Shown in pieces: positions 50,127 to 58,764 of a stretch of 64,000 nt of DNA (its first letter is position 1; each line of letters begins with the position of its first letter). The stretch is from Rhizobium aethiopicum (GTDB lineage Bacteria; Pseudomonadota; Alphaproteobacteria; Rhizobiales; Rhizobiaceae). The translations under genes and the position numbers were made by a program. The stretch covers positions 62,001 through 126,000 of the forward strand of contig NZ_FMAJ01000005.1 of the NCBI RefSeq assembly GCF_900094625.1, written 5' to 3'. Under the pieces are notes generated by a model. That model saw nothing but the letters and a program-made list of their open reading frames with translations, was not told where the DNA came from and made no database searches.

Positions 50127-50912
50127 TCACCTTCCGCGCATCAAGACACTGATCGCAGCAGCATGGAGATCCTTGTTCGCGGAAGCGATAATGCGGCCTC
50201 CATTTTCCGGACGCGAGCCGTCAAATGTCGTTACCACGCCCCCCGCCGCCTCGATGAGGGGGATCAACGGGACAATATCATAGGGCTGCAGGCTGTATTC
50301 GATGCAGATGTCAATGTGGCCGGCCGCCAGCATTGCGAAAGCGTAGCACTCGCCGCCGTACCGAGTCATTTTGACAGTCTCATCCAGGATATCAAATCGA
50401 ACGTCGGGGTTCCTGCGAACACCCTCAGGCGAGTTGGTATGCAAGACAGCATCCGCAAGCCGCGCGCAGGCACTTGTCCTCAGGCGCGTTGTGGCGCTGG
50501 CAGTCTTGATCCAGCTCTCCCCGTTGTGGGCCCAAAACCTCTCTCTCGTGATGGGTTGACTCATCATGCCAGCGGTCGATCGTCCTTGCTCGCAGAAGCC
50601 GATCAAGGTGCCCCATACCGGAATTCCAAGCAGGAAAGGACGTGTGCCGTCAATCGGATCGAGGACCCATTGGCAGGCTCCAGTTCCGGTGATGCCGTAT
50701 TCCTCACCGACAATGCTGTGGTCAGGAAACTCCGCGGAGATAAGCGCCCGCATTGCCAACTCTGCCGCTCGATCCGCTTCCGTCACCGGATCAAAACGGT
50801 ATCCCTCTTTTGGTTTTGTCGAGGTCTCGAGCGTTTGCCGGAACCGGGACACTGTCTCGTGATCGGCGACGTCGGCCAGTCTGTGGAAAAAATCCGCTGT
50901 GGGAAGTTTCAT
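50127..50912 (-). CDS. Inositol monophosphatase-family phosphatase, histidinol-phosphatase-like
   Basis: This 261-residue Mg-dependent phosphatase has the IMPase ligands Glu70 (VGEEYG), Asp85, Asp88 (LDPIDGT) and the downstream Asp in SLQPYDIVPL. The pattern resembles HisN of the IMPase type, which removes phosphate from histidinol phosphate, but members also take inositol and sugar phosphates. A HisD-like and an aminotransferase gene are in the same region; that combination may be a paralogous amino-alcohol route. The start follows GGAATAACA. Confidence 0.83.
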   Translation of the reverse strand: MKLPTADFFHRLADVADHETVSRFRQTLETSTKPKEGYRFDPVTEADRAAELAMRALISAEFPDHSIVGEEYGITGTGACQWVLDPIDGTRPFLLGIPVWGTLIGFCEQGRSTAGMMSQPITRERFWAHNGESWIKTASATTRLRTSACARLADAVLHTNSPEGVRRNPDVRFDILDETVKMTRYGGECYAFAMLAAGHIDICIEYSLQPYDIVPLIPLIEAAGGVVTTFDGSRPENGGRIIASANKDLHAAAISVLMRGR

Positions 50913-51167
50913 TGTTATTCCTGTCTCGTAAGGCGCTCGTCGTGACGACAGTCGCTGCTTACATTGATCGGTGATTGCGATGGCTGTGCATCGGCATCGC
51001 TGGCAACACGCACAGGCTCATCTCTGACGCTGGGAAACCTTGCACAGGATGCGGCGCCAGTTCGCAAACTATCCGGTGGGGTAATCGTGAGCTTTATGCT
51101 TGGAGTACATGGTCTTGTGCCCCAGCTCAGCCGGGCATTGTACCCAGGCAAGAGCTTTGCCGCGCGG

Positions 51168-51758
51168 TTATGTGCCGTTCCGCAGGTCGGCAAGCTTTTC
51201 AAAACCTATGTCGATCTGGTCGAAGTGCGCCCTGGAGCCTTCTCCCGTCGGCGATTGAACGCCAAAGCCTACTTTGATCGGGCGGTTGCGAATGCCCGGA
51301 ATAGCGAACCAGCGTAGAAACTGCCAGAATTTGCCGTCCTCGGAAAAATGGAATGCGATCGTATCCCCATCGCAGTAGACGCGAAGCCAAACAGCTTCTC
51401 CATGGTAATTCGGTCCGTCACAATCGTCCGAGGTCGTCCTCGTAACGACGCTTACGATCGTCGGCTTCTTGGCAGCCGAATATTCGAACGCCAACTTTGC
51501 CCAGTTGTCGTCATCGACCTGCACAAAAATCGCGCCGGCGTCGTAAGGAGCTGCGAATTCGACAGAGACCCTGGCAGTGATTGCAAATGTCTCTTCGACG
51601 ACTTCCGTAGCCAAGGAAAGTACGTCGTTTCGGCGAAAGTTGTCTGCGGGATGATGGAACCAATCGGTGCTTCCATTGGCAGTCAGCGTCAAGCTCCTAT
51701 CGCCGAACACCGCCGTTCCGTAGTTTTCGCCCCTAATCTGCAATCTATTTACGTTCAT
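51168..51758 (-). CDS. DUF1349 (concanavalin-like) protein
   Basis: This 196-residue protein has the DUF1349 beta-sandwich fold, seen in proteins related to yeast Ree1 (regulation of enolase 1). Characteristic blocks are STDWFHHPADNF, the YDAGAIFVQVDDDNWAKLAFEY middle strands, and the VWLRVYCDGDTIAFHFSEDGKFW repeat. ATG 51758 is preferred with GGAAG upstream. It has no signal peptide. A cytosolic sugar-binding or glycan-modifying role is likely, in line with nearby glycan genes. Confidence 0.82.
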   Translation of the reverse strand: MNVNRLQIRGENYGTAVFGDRSLTLTANGSTDWFHHPADNFRRNDVLSLATEVVEETFAITARVSVEFAAPYDAGAIFVQVDDDNWAKLAFEYSAAKKPTIVSVVTRTTSDDCDGPNYHGEAVWLRVYCDGDTIAFHFSEDGKFWQFLRWFAIPGIRNRPIKVGFGVQSPTGEGSRAHFDQIDIGFEKLADLRNGT

Positions 51759-52064
51759 GTATGACTTCCGCTCATTATAAAAGGTCTGCTGTATTCTGAA
51801 GGGCGACACGAACCTGGTCCAGAACCGCAGCGCTCCTTGCAGAGAGATTCAACCAACAAGACAAGATAATAATCACATGGACTTCCACGGCCACAATTTC
51901 GCAAAGCCGTTAAACCTGACGCGATGTGACGTTGACCGCTGGCCTGTTGCGAATGGCGGATTTTGTGACACCGGAATTGTCGGCATCGTGGACCAACCTA
52001 CTCGAGACCGCCGATGGCGGCGGGCTATGTTTTTGATGGAGCCGGCGCCGCCTCTGTCGGATCT
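51759..52064. other. Gene-free stretch upstream of the DUF1349 gene
   Basis: About 306 bases with no supported gene. It contains a near-copy of the direct-repeat site at 51917 and should hold the promoter of the minus-strand DUF1349 gene. To its right are the last codons of the eroded hydrolase gene. Confidence 0.5.
51917..51932 (+). promoter_or_regulatory. Direct-repeat site, near-copy E
   Basis: TGACGC-GATG-TGACGT, one mismatch and with the same GATG spacer as copy A, 158 bases upstream of the minus-strand DUF1349 gene. A 15-base identity with copy A (TGACGCGATGTGACG) is notable in unrelated intergenic DNA. Confidence 0.5.
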
Positions 52065-52475
52065 TCAAAGCTGTTGCGCGGCCCGCACAATGACGTCGGC
52101 GACGGCCTAACGCCGGGTGACTGCGACATCGTCGGCTAGTGAAGTCAGCGGGTTCTGCACTGCGGTGACATTGTAGCCCCTGGACTGAAGTAGCGGAATG
52201 ATGTCTTTCCAACTTGACCCGTCAGAGAAGGCGCCATGGACTAAGACAATATTTCGTACCGCCTCGGGCTGCTCGGCAGCACGGACAGGGTCTGCCGAGG
52301 CAGCAGCCGCCAGGGCCATGGCAACACCGAGCGCTCTTCCAAATACCGGCAACCGCGTCTCACCGAAGCGAATGAGTTTGGGGGGTGTGAAATGCTCTGA
52401 TGATGTTCCAGCCTTGGCCGCCAGACTGCCTTTCGCGTCGCTGATACGGCCCAGGGTCCTAAGCACGCGCCTCAT
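52065..52475 (-). pseudogene. Alpha/beta hydrolase, internally deleted
   Basis: The first 122 codons give a secretion-signal-like hydrophobic stretch (residues 48-65) and the start of an alpha/beta hydrolase (VRNIVLVHGAFSDGSSW, then LLQSRGYNV). A TAG follows VAVTRR. Directly after it, the same frame reads AVADVIVRAAQQL and stops, which matches the usual C-terminal end of this family. The central part, with the nucleophile and catalytic acid, is therefore absent: an internal deletion of perhaps 130 codons with an in-frame stop at the join. It overlaps the DUF1330 gene by four bases (ATGA) and would have been co-expressed. Confidence 0.65.
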
Positions 52476-52762
52476 CCGGCAACCTCGTACAGGCGAAAGC
52501 TCATGTCCGCGGCCTCTTCCCGGAGCGGCACGATCGCTTGGTACTCAGGGGACATAAACCAGTGTTTTGCCGCCTGCACGTCCGGAAAACGGATAATGCC
52601 GAGGCCATGCGCGGTCGTTGAACCGGAAAGCGCTTCAATGAATTTGCCCCGATCAACGAACTCACCGCCAAATGCAGCAATCGTAGGTCCTGCGGCGGCT
52701 GAATACTCTCCCAATTTCTCCGCCGCTCTGGGGCGGACTTCAACGATAACAAGCGCTGGCAT
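52472..52762 (-). CDS. DUF1330-family protein
   Basis: This 96-residue protein has the DUF1330 dimeric alpha-beta barrel: the ALVIVEVRP opening, the GGEFVDRG middle, and IIRFPDVQAAKHWFMSPEYQAIVPLRE. ATG 52762 follows AGGAGATC at the proper distance. It stands divergent to the TetR gene, a common arrangement, and just before a hydrolase gene now broken. A role in small-molecule or stress metabolism is inferred only. Confidence 0.85.
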   Translation of the reverse strand: MPALVIVEVRPRAAEKLGEYSAAAGPTIAAFGGEFVDRGKFIEALSGSTTAHGLGIIRFPDVQAAKHWFMSPEYQAIVPLREEAADMSFRLYEVAG

Positions 52763-52794
52763 TCGGATCTCCTGTAGACATAAGGGAATTTTGA

Positions 52795-52809
52795 ACACAT
52801 ATGTACATA
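52795..52809. promoter_or_regulatory. Possible TetR operator
   Basis: ACATATGT (52797-52804) and ATGTACAT (52801-52808) are overlapping palindromes in the short divergent gap between the DUF1330 and TetR genes. Position fits an autoregulatory site; the sequence alone is weak evidence. Confidence 0.3.
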
Positions 52810-52865
52810 ACGAAGGGCAATTGTTTTGTCCATAGGTGACCAAAATAAAAAACGAGGCTTTCGAG

Positions 52866-53477
52866 ATGGCGCGACCGATGAAGTTTGACCTCGATCAGGC
52901 AATAGAGATCGCAACTGAGGCAATTCGCGCAGAGGGTTACGAGCAGGCCTCCGTGAAGGCGTTGTCGGAGCGATTGGGAATATCCCGCTCGAGTTTTTAC
53001 AATACGTTTGGATCACGCGAGGAACTGTTCGCCGAAGTCATCCGTCGCTACGCCCCGTCGGCTCCCGATGCGCCGCTTTATGGTCGGGTAGAGGGGCGGA
53101 TCCTTCCTTTGATTGAGGGCGTCGCTCGAAACATCTGCCGGGTTCGGAGCCGCGATAAGCAAGGTCACGGGTGCATTATTGTCAATTCGATCTGCGAGCT
53201 TTGCCCTTCGCCGGCGGGTCCGGCCCAAATGCTGGCGGACTTGGCCACCGCTTCGGTGGAGCGGATTGAGGAGCTGCTTGCAACGGCTCAGACCCAGAAC
53301 GAGATCCCTCCGGAGGCCAACCTCCGTGCCCTGGCGCTTGCACTGCAAAACATGATGATCGGGTTGAACGTATTGTCCAAGGTGGTGAGATCGGAGGAAG
53401 AATTGTGGCTGCTGGCGGAGACCACTTTGAAAGGGCTGGGACTGTATCCAACGCCCGGAAACCGCCCGTCCGTCTGA
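52866..53477 (+). CDS. TetR-family transcriptional regulator
   Basis: This 203-residue repressor has the N-terminal TetR helix-turn-helix (AIRAEGYEQASVKALSERLGISRSSFYNTFGSREEL, in about 20-55) and an all-helical ligand domain. ATG 52866 follows GAGG by eight bases; a GTG ten codons earlier is possible. It is divergent to the DUF1330 and broken hydrolase genes and most likely represses them. Confidence 0.88.
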   Translation: MARPMKFDLDQAIEIATEAIRAEGYEQASVKALSERLGISRSSFYNTFGSREELFAEVIRRYAPSAPDAPLYGRVEGRILPLIEGVARNICRVRSRDKQGHGCIIVNSICELCPSPAGPAQMLADLATASVERIEELLATAQTQNEIPPEANLRALALALQNMMIGLNVLSKVVRSEEELWLLAETTLKGLGLYPTPGNRPSV

Positions 53478-53673
53478 TCAGGCAGGGTAAGGTAAGCCTG
53501 GTGAGGAGGAATGCCCAGTAGCGAAACAGCTGAAGGCCACCATAGCAACCGCGTCGCTTTGGGCTGTTTGGGACAGGTAAAGGCAGACGACCGAATATGA
53601 CGCTGGCCATGCCCTTGTCCGGCTGGTTACATCTGACGGTTTCAGCATTCAATGACGAGGAGATTGGATTGCG

Positions 53674-54621
53674 ATGCTTACGCTGCGGCAGATCGAGGTA
53701 ATACGCGCCATTATGGTCACCGGAAGCATTGCAGGCGCCGCTCGGCTGCTGAACGTCTCGGCACCAGGGCTCAGCCGGCTGATGAAATACACCGAGGATT
53801 CGCTCGGTATCAGGCTGTTCGACAGACGAGCCGGACGGTATGTGCCGACCTCACAGGCACGAAACATCTTCGACCTTCTCGACACAGTGCATCGAAAGAT
53901 CGACGATCTTCAGTCAGCGGTCGCCGGTCTCGGGCGCGGGCAGAGCCAGGAGCTTTGCATTGCATCGGTGCCAAGTATCGCCAACGTCATGGTTCCCCGG
54001 GCGATTGCCAAGCTGCGACAACGCTTCCCGGATCTTGCCCTAGACGTAAACATTCTCAAGATCGAGGAGGCAATCGACTATCTGCTCCTCGGGCGCGGCG
54101 AATTGGTCGCCATTTCTTCCCGCTTCGATCATCCGCTGATCGAATTCGAGCCGCTGGCGAGCGGCAAGCTGTTGTGCATCGTTCCGGAAACGAGTCCGTT
54201 AGCCGCCAAGGACAAAATCACGCCCCGGGAAATGTCCGGACACCCCTTGATAGGGATCAATCCGAAGGATCCTTACGGAGCGATCATGGCCGCAATGTTT
54301 ACGGACAATGGCATCGACTACCAGATGAACATCAAGGCCCGTTTCGGCACGACGGTTTGCAGCCTTGTCGCTGCCGGGCTCGGTATCGCCATCATTGACG
54401 AATTCACCGTGGCGCATGGCATGGTTCGGGGACTGAAGCGCATCGAGATCGACGCCGACAGTATCTTTCACACTTACATCGCCTACCGCAGGGACCTCCC
54501 CCTGTCTGCCTATGCCGAGCAGTTTCGCCAGCTTTTGCGTCATGAAATGAAAAGTGCGAGTTCGATCAAGGCGATCGACTCCTCGAAAGGAAGAAAGCCT
54601 CTTCAGCAACACCGCCGATAA
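53674..54621 (+). CDS. LysR-family transcriptional regulator
   Basis: This 315-residue regulator has an N-terminal winged helix (residues 1-60; TGSIAGAARLLNVSAPGLSRLM) and a periplasmic-binding-protein-like effector domain. It sits directly upstream of, and in the same direction as, the shikimate operon; usually LysR genes are divergent, so this orientation is slightly unusual. A T-N11-A palindrome in the gap is its likely binding site. The coinducer is probably shikimate or a downstream aromatic, by inference from the operon. Confidence 0.9.
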   Translation: MLTLRQIEVIRAIMVTGSIAGAARLLNVSAPGLSRLMKYTEDSLGIRLFDRRAGRYVPTSQARNIFDLLDTVHRKIDDLQSAVAGLGRGQSQELCIASVPSIANVMVPRAIAKLRQRFPDLALDVNILKIEEAIDYLLLGRGELVAISSRFDHPLIEFEPLASGKLLCIVPETSPLAAKDKITPREMSGHPLIGINPKDPYGAIMAAMFTDNGIDYQMNIKARFGTTVCSLVAAGLGIAIIDEFTVAHGMVRGLKRIEIDADSIFHTYIAYRRDLPLSAYAEQFRQLLRHEMKSASSIKAIDSSKGRKPLQQHRR

Positions 54622-54666
54622 GCGAAGCGGCTGCCCCGTCCGTTCACGCCGGCTCACCGGCACCAT

Positions 54667-54679
54667 TAACATGATGTTA
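54667..54679. promoter_or_regulatory. LysR-type T-N11-A operator candidate
   Basis: TAACATGATGTTA is a perfect 13-base dyad with the T-N11-A form of LysR recognition sites. It lies 118 bases before the shikimate dehydrogenase start. Confidence 0.55.
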
Positions 54680-54797
54680 CGGAAGGCTGCAAAAATGATA
54701 CTCGATATACCGGTCAGCGACCGCTAGATTTGTCTCGGGAGTTACATCGGCAACCGCACATGGATCGATAAACTCCCTGGGATGAGATGGACGATCG

Positions 54798-55625
54798 ATG
54801 ACAGGTTTCATTCCTTCGGGAAGCACAAAGCTTTTTTCAGTGGTGGGTGACCCCATCGACCAGGTGCGTTCGCCTGGTGTGCTCACCCGTCTTCTGGCCG
54901 AGCGGGGTGAAGACGCCGTCGTCGTACCGATGCACGTGGCCTCCTCCGATCTCAGTGACCTTTTCAGCGTGCTGCACGCCGTTCGCAATGTCGGCGGCAT
55001 CCTCGTTACCATTCCGCATAAGCAGCATGCCTTCGGCTTATGCGCGACGACAACGGATCGTGCTGCCTTCGTCGAGGCGGCTAATGTCTTACGGCGCACC
55101 GCAGATGGCTGGCACGGCGACAACACTGACGGGATGGGATATCTTGATGGGATCGAGAAGCAGGATTTCACCGTCGCCGGACGCAACTGCCTTCTGATCG
55201 GATGTGGGGGCGCGGGTTCGGCTATCGCTCTCGAGATCATGAGGCGCGGTGCCGCATTGCTTGCGATCCATGACATCGACAGCGCACGGCTCCACCATGT
55301 CATCGCAAAGCTTGATCGGCTTTATCCCGGCCGGGTGATCGTTGGCAGCGCCGATCCGACGGGTTACGACCTCGTGGCCAACGCCACTCCGCTTGGTATG
55401 CGCAGCGACGATCCGCTGCCGGTAGACATATCCAAGCTGGAATCGCCGCAGTTCGTGGCCTGTGTGGTAACGAAACCCGAAGTTCCGCCGCTGATCGAAG
55501 TAGCGCGACTCCGCGGATGCCGGACTATGACAGGTGCCGGAATGTTCGATGCACAGGCTGCGACACTTGTGGACTTCCTTCTGACACGACCGAACGGACG
55601 GGAAGGACACTTGAAAACAGACTAG
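54798..55625 (+). CDS. Shikimate dehydrogenase, catabolic (NAD-type) variant
   Basis: This 275-residue AroE-family enzyme interconverts shikimate and 3-dehydroshikimate. The catalytic Lys is in TIPHKQHAF, the Asp in NTDGMG, and the cofactor loop GCGGAGSAI is present. The second strand ends HDIDSAR rather than the NRT motif that binds the NADP phosphate, so NAD should be favoured, as in catabolic YdiB/QuiB-type enzymes. It is the first gene of an operon with an importer and 3-dehydroshikimate dehydratase, so it should oxidise imported shikimate in the forward catabolic direction. Confidence 0.85.
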   Translation: MTGFIPSGSTKLFSVVGDPIDQVRSPGVLTRLLAERGEDAVVVPMHVASSDLSDLFSVLHAVRNVGGILVTIPHKQHAFGLCATTTDRAAFVEAANVLRRTADGWHGDNTDGMGYLDGIEKQDFTVAGRNCLLIGCGGAGSAIALEIMRRGAALLAIHDIDSARLHHVIAKLDRLYPGRVIVGSADPTGYDLVANATPLGMRSDDPLPVDISKLESPQFVACVVTKPEVPPLIEVARLRGCRTMTGAGMFDAQAATLVDFLLTRPNGREGHLKTD

Positions 55626-55648
55626 CTTTCGTCTCCTGCTGACGAAGG
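55626..55648 (+). repeat. Hairpin upstream of the binding-protein gene
   Basis: CTTTCGTC/GACGAAGG with a seven-base loop (one G-T pair) directly follows the shikimate dehydrogenase stop and precedes the binding-protein gene. Confidence 0.5.
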
Positions 55649-55707
55649 GCCGGCGGCGCGTGGAGACGGCGCCTGGAGAACCGGTCTGCTTTTATTGGGA
55701 GGACTAC

Positions 55708-56844
55708 ATGTACCGCAATTATTTGCTCGCAATCTCGACCACCCTTCTTGTTGGGCTGGGCGCGGCCCAGGCCGAGGACACCGTGAAGCTCGGGATGGTC
55801 GCCGAATTGTCCGGGGCGGGGGCTCCCTCGGGCACCAATTGGCGCGACGGCGTCAAGATCGCCGTCGAGGAAATCAATGCCGAAGGCGGCATCCTCGGCA
55901 AGAAGATCGAACTCGGCGAATATGACACTCAAACCGATCCTCAGGTTTCCCGCGCACTCGTTCAAAAGGCGATCGACGAAGGCGCTTACGCGATCCTCGG
56001 TACGATCTATTCCGGCTCGACGATGGTGAACATGCTGGTCGCGCAGCAGAACAGTACGCCGCAATTCGTCGGCTCGGAGTCGCCAAGTATCGTTCAAAAG
56101 GGCAATCCATTCGTGTTCCGCACGTCCTCAGGGTCCCAGAAAGGCATTCCCGCGCTGACGACCTACTTCACCGAGACGCTCAAGGCCAAGAAAGTGGCTA
56201 TTGCCTGGGTCAACAACGAGTTCGGCAAGGGTGGGCATGACGTTTTTGCCGCCGAGATGAAAAAGGCTGGCATCGATGTTATCGCCGATGTTTCCTCGGA
56301 GCAGGGCCAGGCAGATTATGCCGCCGACGTCGCCAAGCTGAAAGATGCCAAGCCGGATGCCGTCTTCGTCTACATGAATCAGGAGGAATCCGCCCGCTTC
56401 CTGATCGAGGCCAGGAAACAATCCCTGGCCATGCCGCTTGTCGGGGAGGTTACGCTTACCGAAGCCAAAGTCGTGGAACTGGCTGGGCCGGCCGCTGATG
56501 GAGCGATCGCCCATGTCGGCCTCACTGCTGCGGCGACGGACGTTCCGGGTATCGGGGCTTTCGATAAGAAGTTCGAGGAGACTTTCAAGCGCAAGCCCAC
56601 TCATGACGCGATCAAGGGCTATATCGGCGCATGGACAACCAAGTACGTCACCGAGATGGTTGGCGAGCTGGACGGCGAAGCCTTCGCCGAAAAAATGCAT
56701 GGCCTATGCTTGAAGGCGGCGGACTACCCGAAGATTCTTCTCGACACCTGCTGGGATGAGCACGGAGAAATGTCGCGCCCCAGCTTTATGGTGCAGGTGA
56801 AGGACGGCAAGGCTGCCGTTATCGGCACGGTCCCCGCCAACTGA
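55708..56844 (+). CDS. Branched-chain-amino-acid-type ABC solute-binding protein
   Basis: This 378-residue periplasmic protein belongs to the LivJ family (Peripla_BP_6). A Sec signal of about 21 residues (MYRNYLLAIS start, AQA cleavage before EDT) is present. ATG 55708 is preferred because GGGAGG lies six bases before it; a longer frame starts at 55660. The LivJ-type features are VKLGMVAELSGAGAPSG and EINAEGGILGKKIEL. The shikimate-degrading genes suggest the ligand is shikimate, quinate or an aromatic acid. Confidence 0.9.
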   Translation: MYRNYLLAISTTLLVGLGAAQAEDTVKLGMVAELSGAGAPSGTNWRDGVKIAVEEINAEGGILGKKIELGEYDTQTDPQVSRALVQKAIDEGAYAILGTIYSGSTMVNMLVAQQNSTPQFVGSESPSIVQKGNPFVFRTSSGSQKGIPALTTYFTETLKAKKVAIAWVNNEFGKGGHDVFAAEMKKAGIDVIADVSSEQGQADYAADVAKLKDAKPDAVFVYMNQEESARFLIEARKQSLAMPLVGEVTLTEAKVVELAGPAADGAIAHVGLTAAATDVPGIGAFDKKFEETFKRKPTHDAIKGYIGAWTTKYVTEMVGELDGEAFAEKMHGLCLKAADYPKILLDTCWDEHGEMSRPSFMVQVKDGKAAVIGTVPAN

Positions 56845-56858
56845 TCAACCTCCGCGTC

Positions 56859-56884
56859 GCCGCGGCGGCCTCGGCTGCCGCGGC
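56859..56884 (+). repeat. Intercistronic hairpin after the binding-protein gene
   Basis: An 11-bp GC-rich stem (GCCGCGGCGGC/GCTGCCGCGGC, one G-T pair) with a CTCG loop lies 15 bases after the binding-protein stop and 19 bases before the permease. Confidence 0.75.
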
Positions 56885-56902
56885 CATCGAAAGAGTGGCA
56901 CG

Positions 56903-57781
56903 ATGTCCCAATTCCTACAGGTCCTCCTATCCGGTCTGGCGACCGGCTCCATTTACGCGCTCGTCGCCATCGGCTTCACGCTGGTATGGCAGGCCGCGCA
57001 AACCGTGAACTTCGCCCAAGGCGAGTTCGTGATGTTACCAGCCTTCTTTGTGCTCGCCTGTATCAGTATCCTCGGCATGCCGTTCTGGGCGGCTCTGGTT
57101 GCTGGCCTTGTTCTGTCGATGATCGTCCTCGGCCTCCTGTTCAAGAAGCTGATGGTGGAGCCTATCCTTCCCCACGGAGGAATAACCTTGATCATCGCCA
57201 CCATGGCACTGGGCATCCTCCTCAAGGAAAGCGTCAAGGAGTTCTACTCGGCGGAAGCCCAGCCCTTCCCCGCCATGTTTCCGAACGATCCGGTCAACGT
57301 CTTCGGCGCAATCCTCTCGATGCAGGACATCCTCAACCTGGTGCTCTGCCTCGGAATCGTTGTTCTGCTAACCTTGTTCCTGAACCGCACGCGCACCGGG
57401 CGCTGCATGCAGGCCACGGCACAAAATCCCGCGGTCGCCGAGATCCTCGGTGTAAACGTCAAGCGGATGATCCTCTACACCTTCCTGATCAATGCTGCGC
57501 TCGCCGCACTCGCCTCCTACCTGATCACGCCGGTCTATCTTGCCAAATTTTCGAATGGCGAAACCCTCGGCCTGATCGCCTTCATCGCGGCTATCGTCGG
57601 CGGCTTCAACCAGATAAGGGGCGCAATGGTCGGAGGCCTGTTAATCGGCGTTCTCGACAATCTGACCGCCGCTTACGTAACGGCAGAGTACCGCGCCGCC
57701 TTGCCCCTCGTTCTCCTGATCGTGATCATCCTCGTTAGACCGCAGGGCATTCTCGGCACGTCGGAGGGAAGGACGGTATGA
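56903..57781 (+). CDS. LivH-type ABC permease
   Basis: This 292-residue permease has about eight helices and the LivH opening GLATGSIYALVAIGFTLVWQ, with VNFAQGEFVML near 34-44. It forms the channel with the next gene's product. AAGAG precedes the ATG. Its stop overlaps the LivM start by four bases. Confidence 0.92.
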   Translation: MSQFLQVLLSGLATGSIYALVAIGFTLVWQAAQTVNFAQGEFVMLPAFFVLACISILGMPFWAALVAGLVLSMIVLGLLFKKLMVEPILPHGGITLIIATMALGILLKESVKEFYSAEAQPFPAMFPNDPVNVFGAILSMQDILNLVLCLGIVVLLTLFLNRTRTGRCMQATAQNPAVAEILGVNVKRMILYTFLINAALAALASYLITPVYLAKFSNGETLGLIAFIAAIVGGFNQIRGAMVGGLLIGVLDNLTAAYVTAEYRAALPLVLLIVIILVRPQGILGTSEGRTV

Positions 57782-58764
57782 CGATGGCTCCTAAACTGCG
57801 CACATTGGTCATCTTCGCTCTTCTGGCGCTCGCCATCGCCGCGCCGATTGGCCAGAAGAACTACATCATCTATGTCCTGACCTCTTGGATGATCTTTACG
57901 ATAGCATCCATGGGCCTGAACCTCACTCTCGGCTACGCCGGCCAGATTTCCCTGGCGCAGGCGTCATTCATGGCGATCGGCGCCTATGTCACCGCGCTGC
58001 TAACCCTGGCGGGCTGGCACTGGATCGTTGCGATGCCGCTGGCGCTCCTGCTTTGCTTCGTCGTCGGCCTGTTGCTCGGCTATCCGGCGCTACGCGTCAA
58101 GGGTCACTTCCTCGCCTTCGTAACTCTCGCCTTCAACACGCTTGTTTTCCTCGTTCTTAGAAACGAGGACTGGTTGACCGGTGGCAGCATCGGCTTGGTC
58201 GGCATGCCCCGTCCTGACTTCGGCCTGTTCTCGACGATGAAGCAACTGCCGTTCTACTATTTCACACTCACGGTGACGGTGCTCGCGGGCCTTGCCATGT
58301 GGGGTATCGTTCGTTCGCCCTGGGGGCGCGCCTTCAAGGCGTTGCGCGAAAATCCCGTACGTGCCGAAAGCCTCGGCGTCGATACTCGCCGCATCACCCT
58401 GCTCGCCTTTGCCATCGGTTCCACCTATGGCGGGCTTGCCGGAACCTTGATCACTCCGCTTGTACAGTTCATCGAGCCCGGTTCATTCGCACTCGCACAT
58501 TCTCTGCGCATTCTGCTGATGGTCATCGTCGGCGGGGCGGGCTACTTCTTCGGGCCGCTGGTGGGAGCCGGTGTGGTCATTCTGCTTCCGGAAATCCTTC
58601 GTTTTACTCAAGGTTACTATCTCATCATCTATTCGGCGCTGGTCATCGTCATGCTCATTTTCGTGCCTTCGGGACTGATCGGCGTCGGCTCCAGGATCCG
58701 CGATAAACTTTGGCCTAAGAAGCAGGTCCGTGCAGATATGGCGGAAGGAGCAACCCTGAAATGA
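57778..58764 (+). CDS. LivM-type ABC permease
   Basis: This 328-residue permease has about ten helices and typical LivM blocks (LGYAGQISLAQASFMAIGAY near 54-73 and GRAFKALRENPVRAESLGVDTRRITLLAF later). The start overlaps LivH (ATGA) and the stop overlaps the LivG gene, so the four transport genes are translationally coupled. Confidence 0.92.
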   Translation: MTMAPKLRTLVIFALLALAIAAPIGQKNYIIYVLTSWMIFTIASMGLNLTLGYAGQISLAQASFMAIGAYVTALLTLAGWHWIVAMPLALLLCFVVGLLLGYPALRVKGHFLAFVTLAFNTLVFLVLRNEDWLTGGSIGLVGMPRPDFGLFSTMKQLPFYYFTLTVTVLAGLAMWGIVRSPWGRAFKALRENPVRAESLGVDTRRITLLAFAIGSTYGGLAGTLITPLVQFIEPGSFALAHSLRILLMVIVGGAGYFFGPLVGAGVVILLPEILRFTQGYYLIIYSALVIVMLIFVPSGLIGVGSRIRDKLWPKKQVRADMAEGATLK

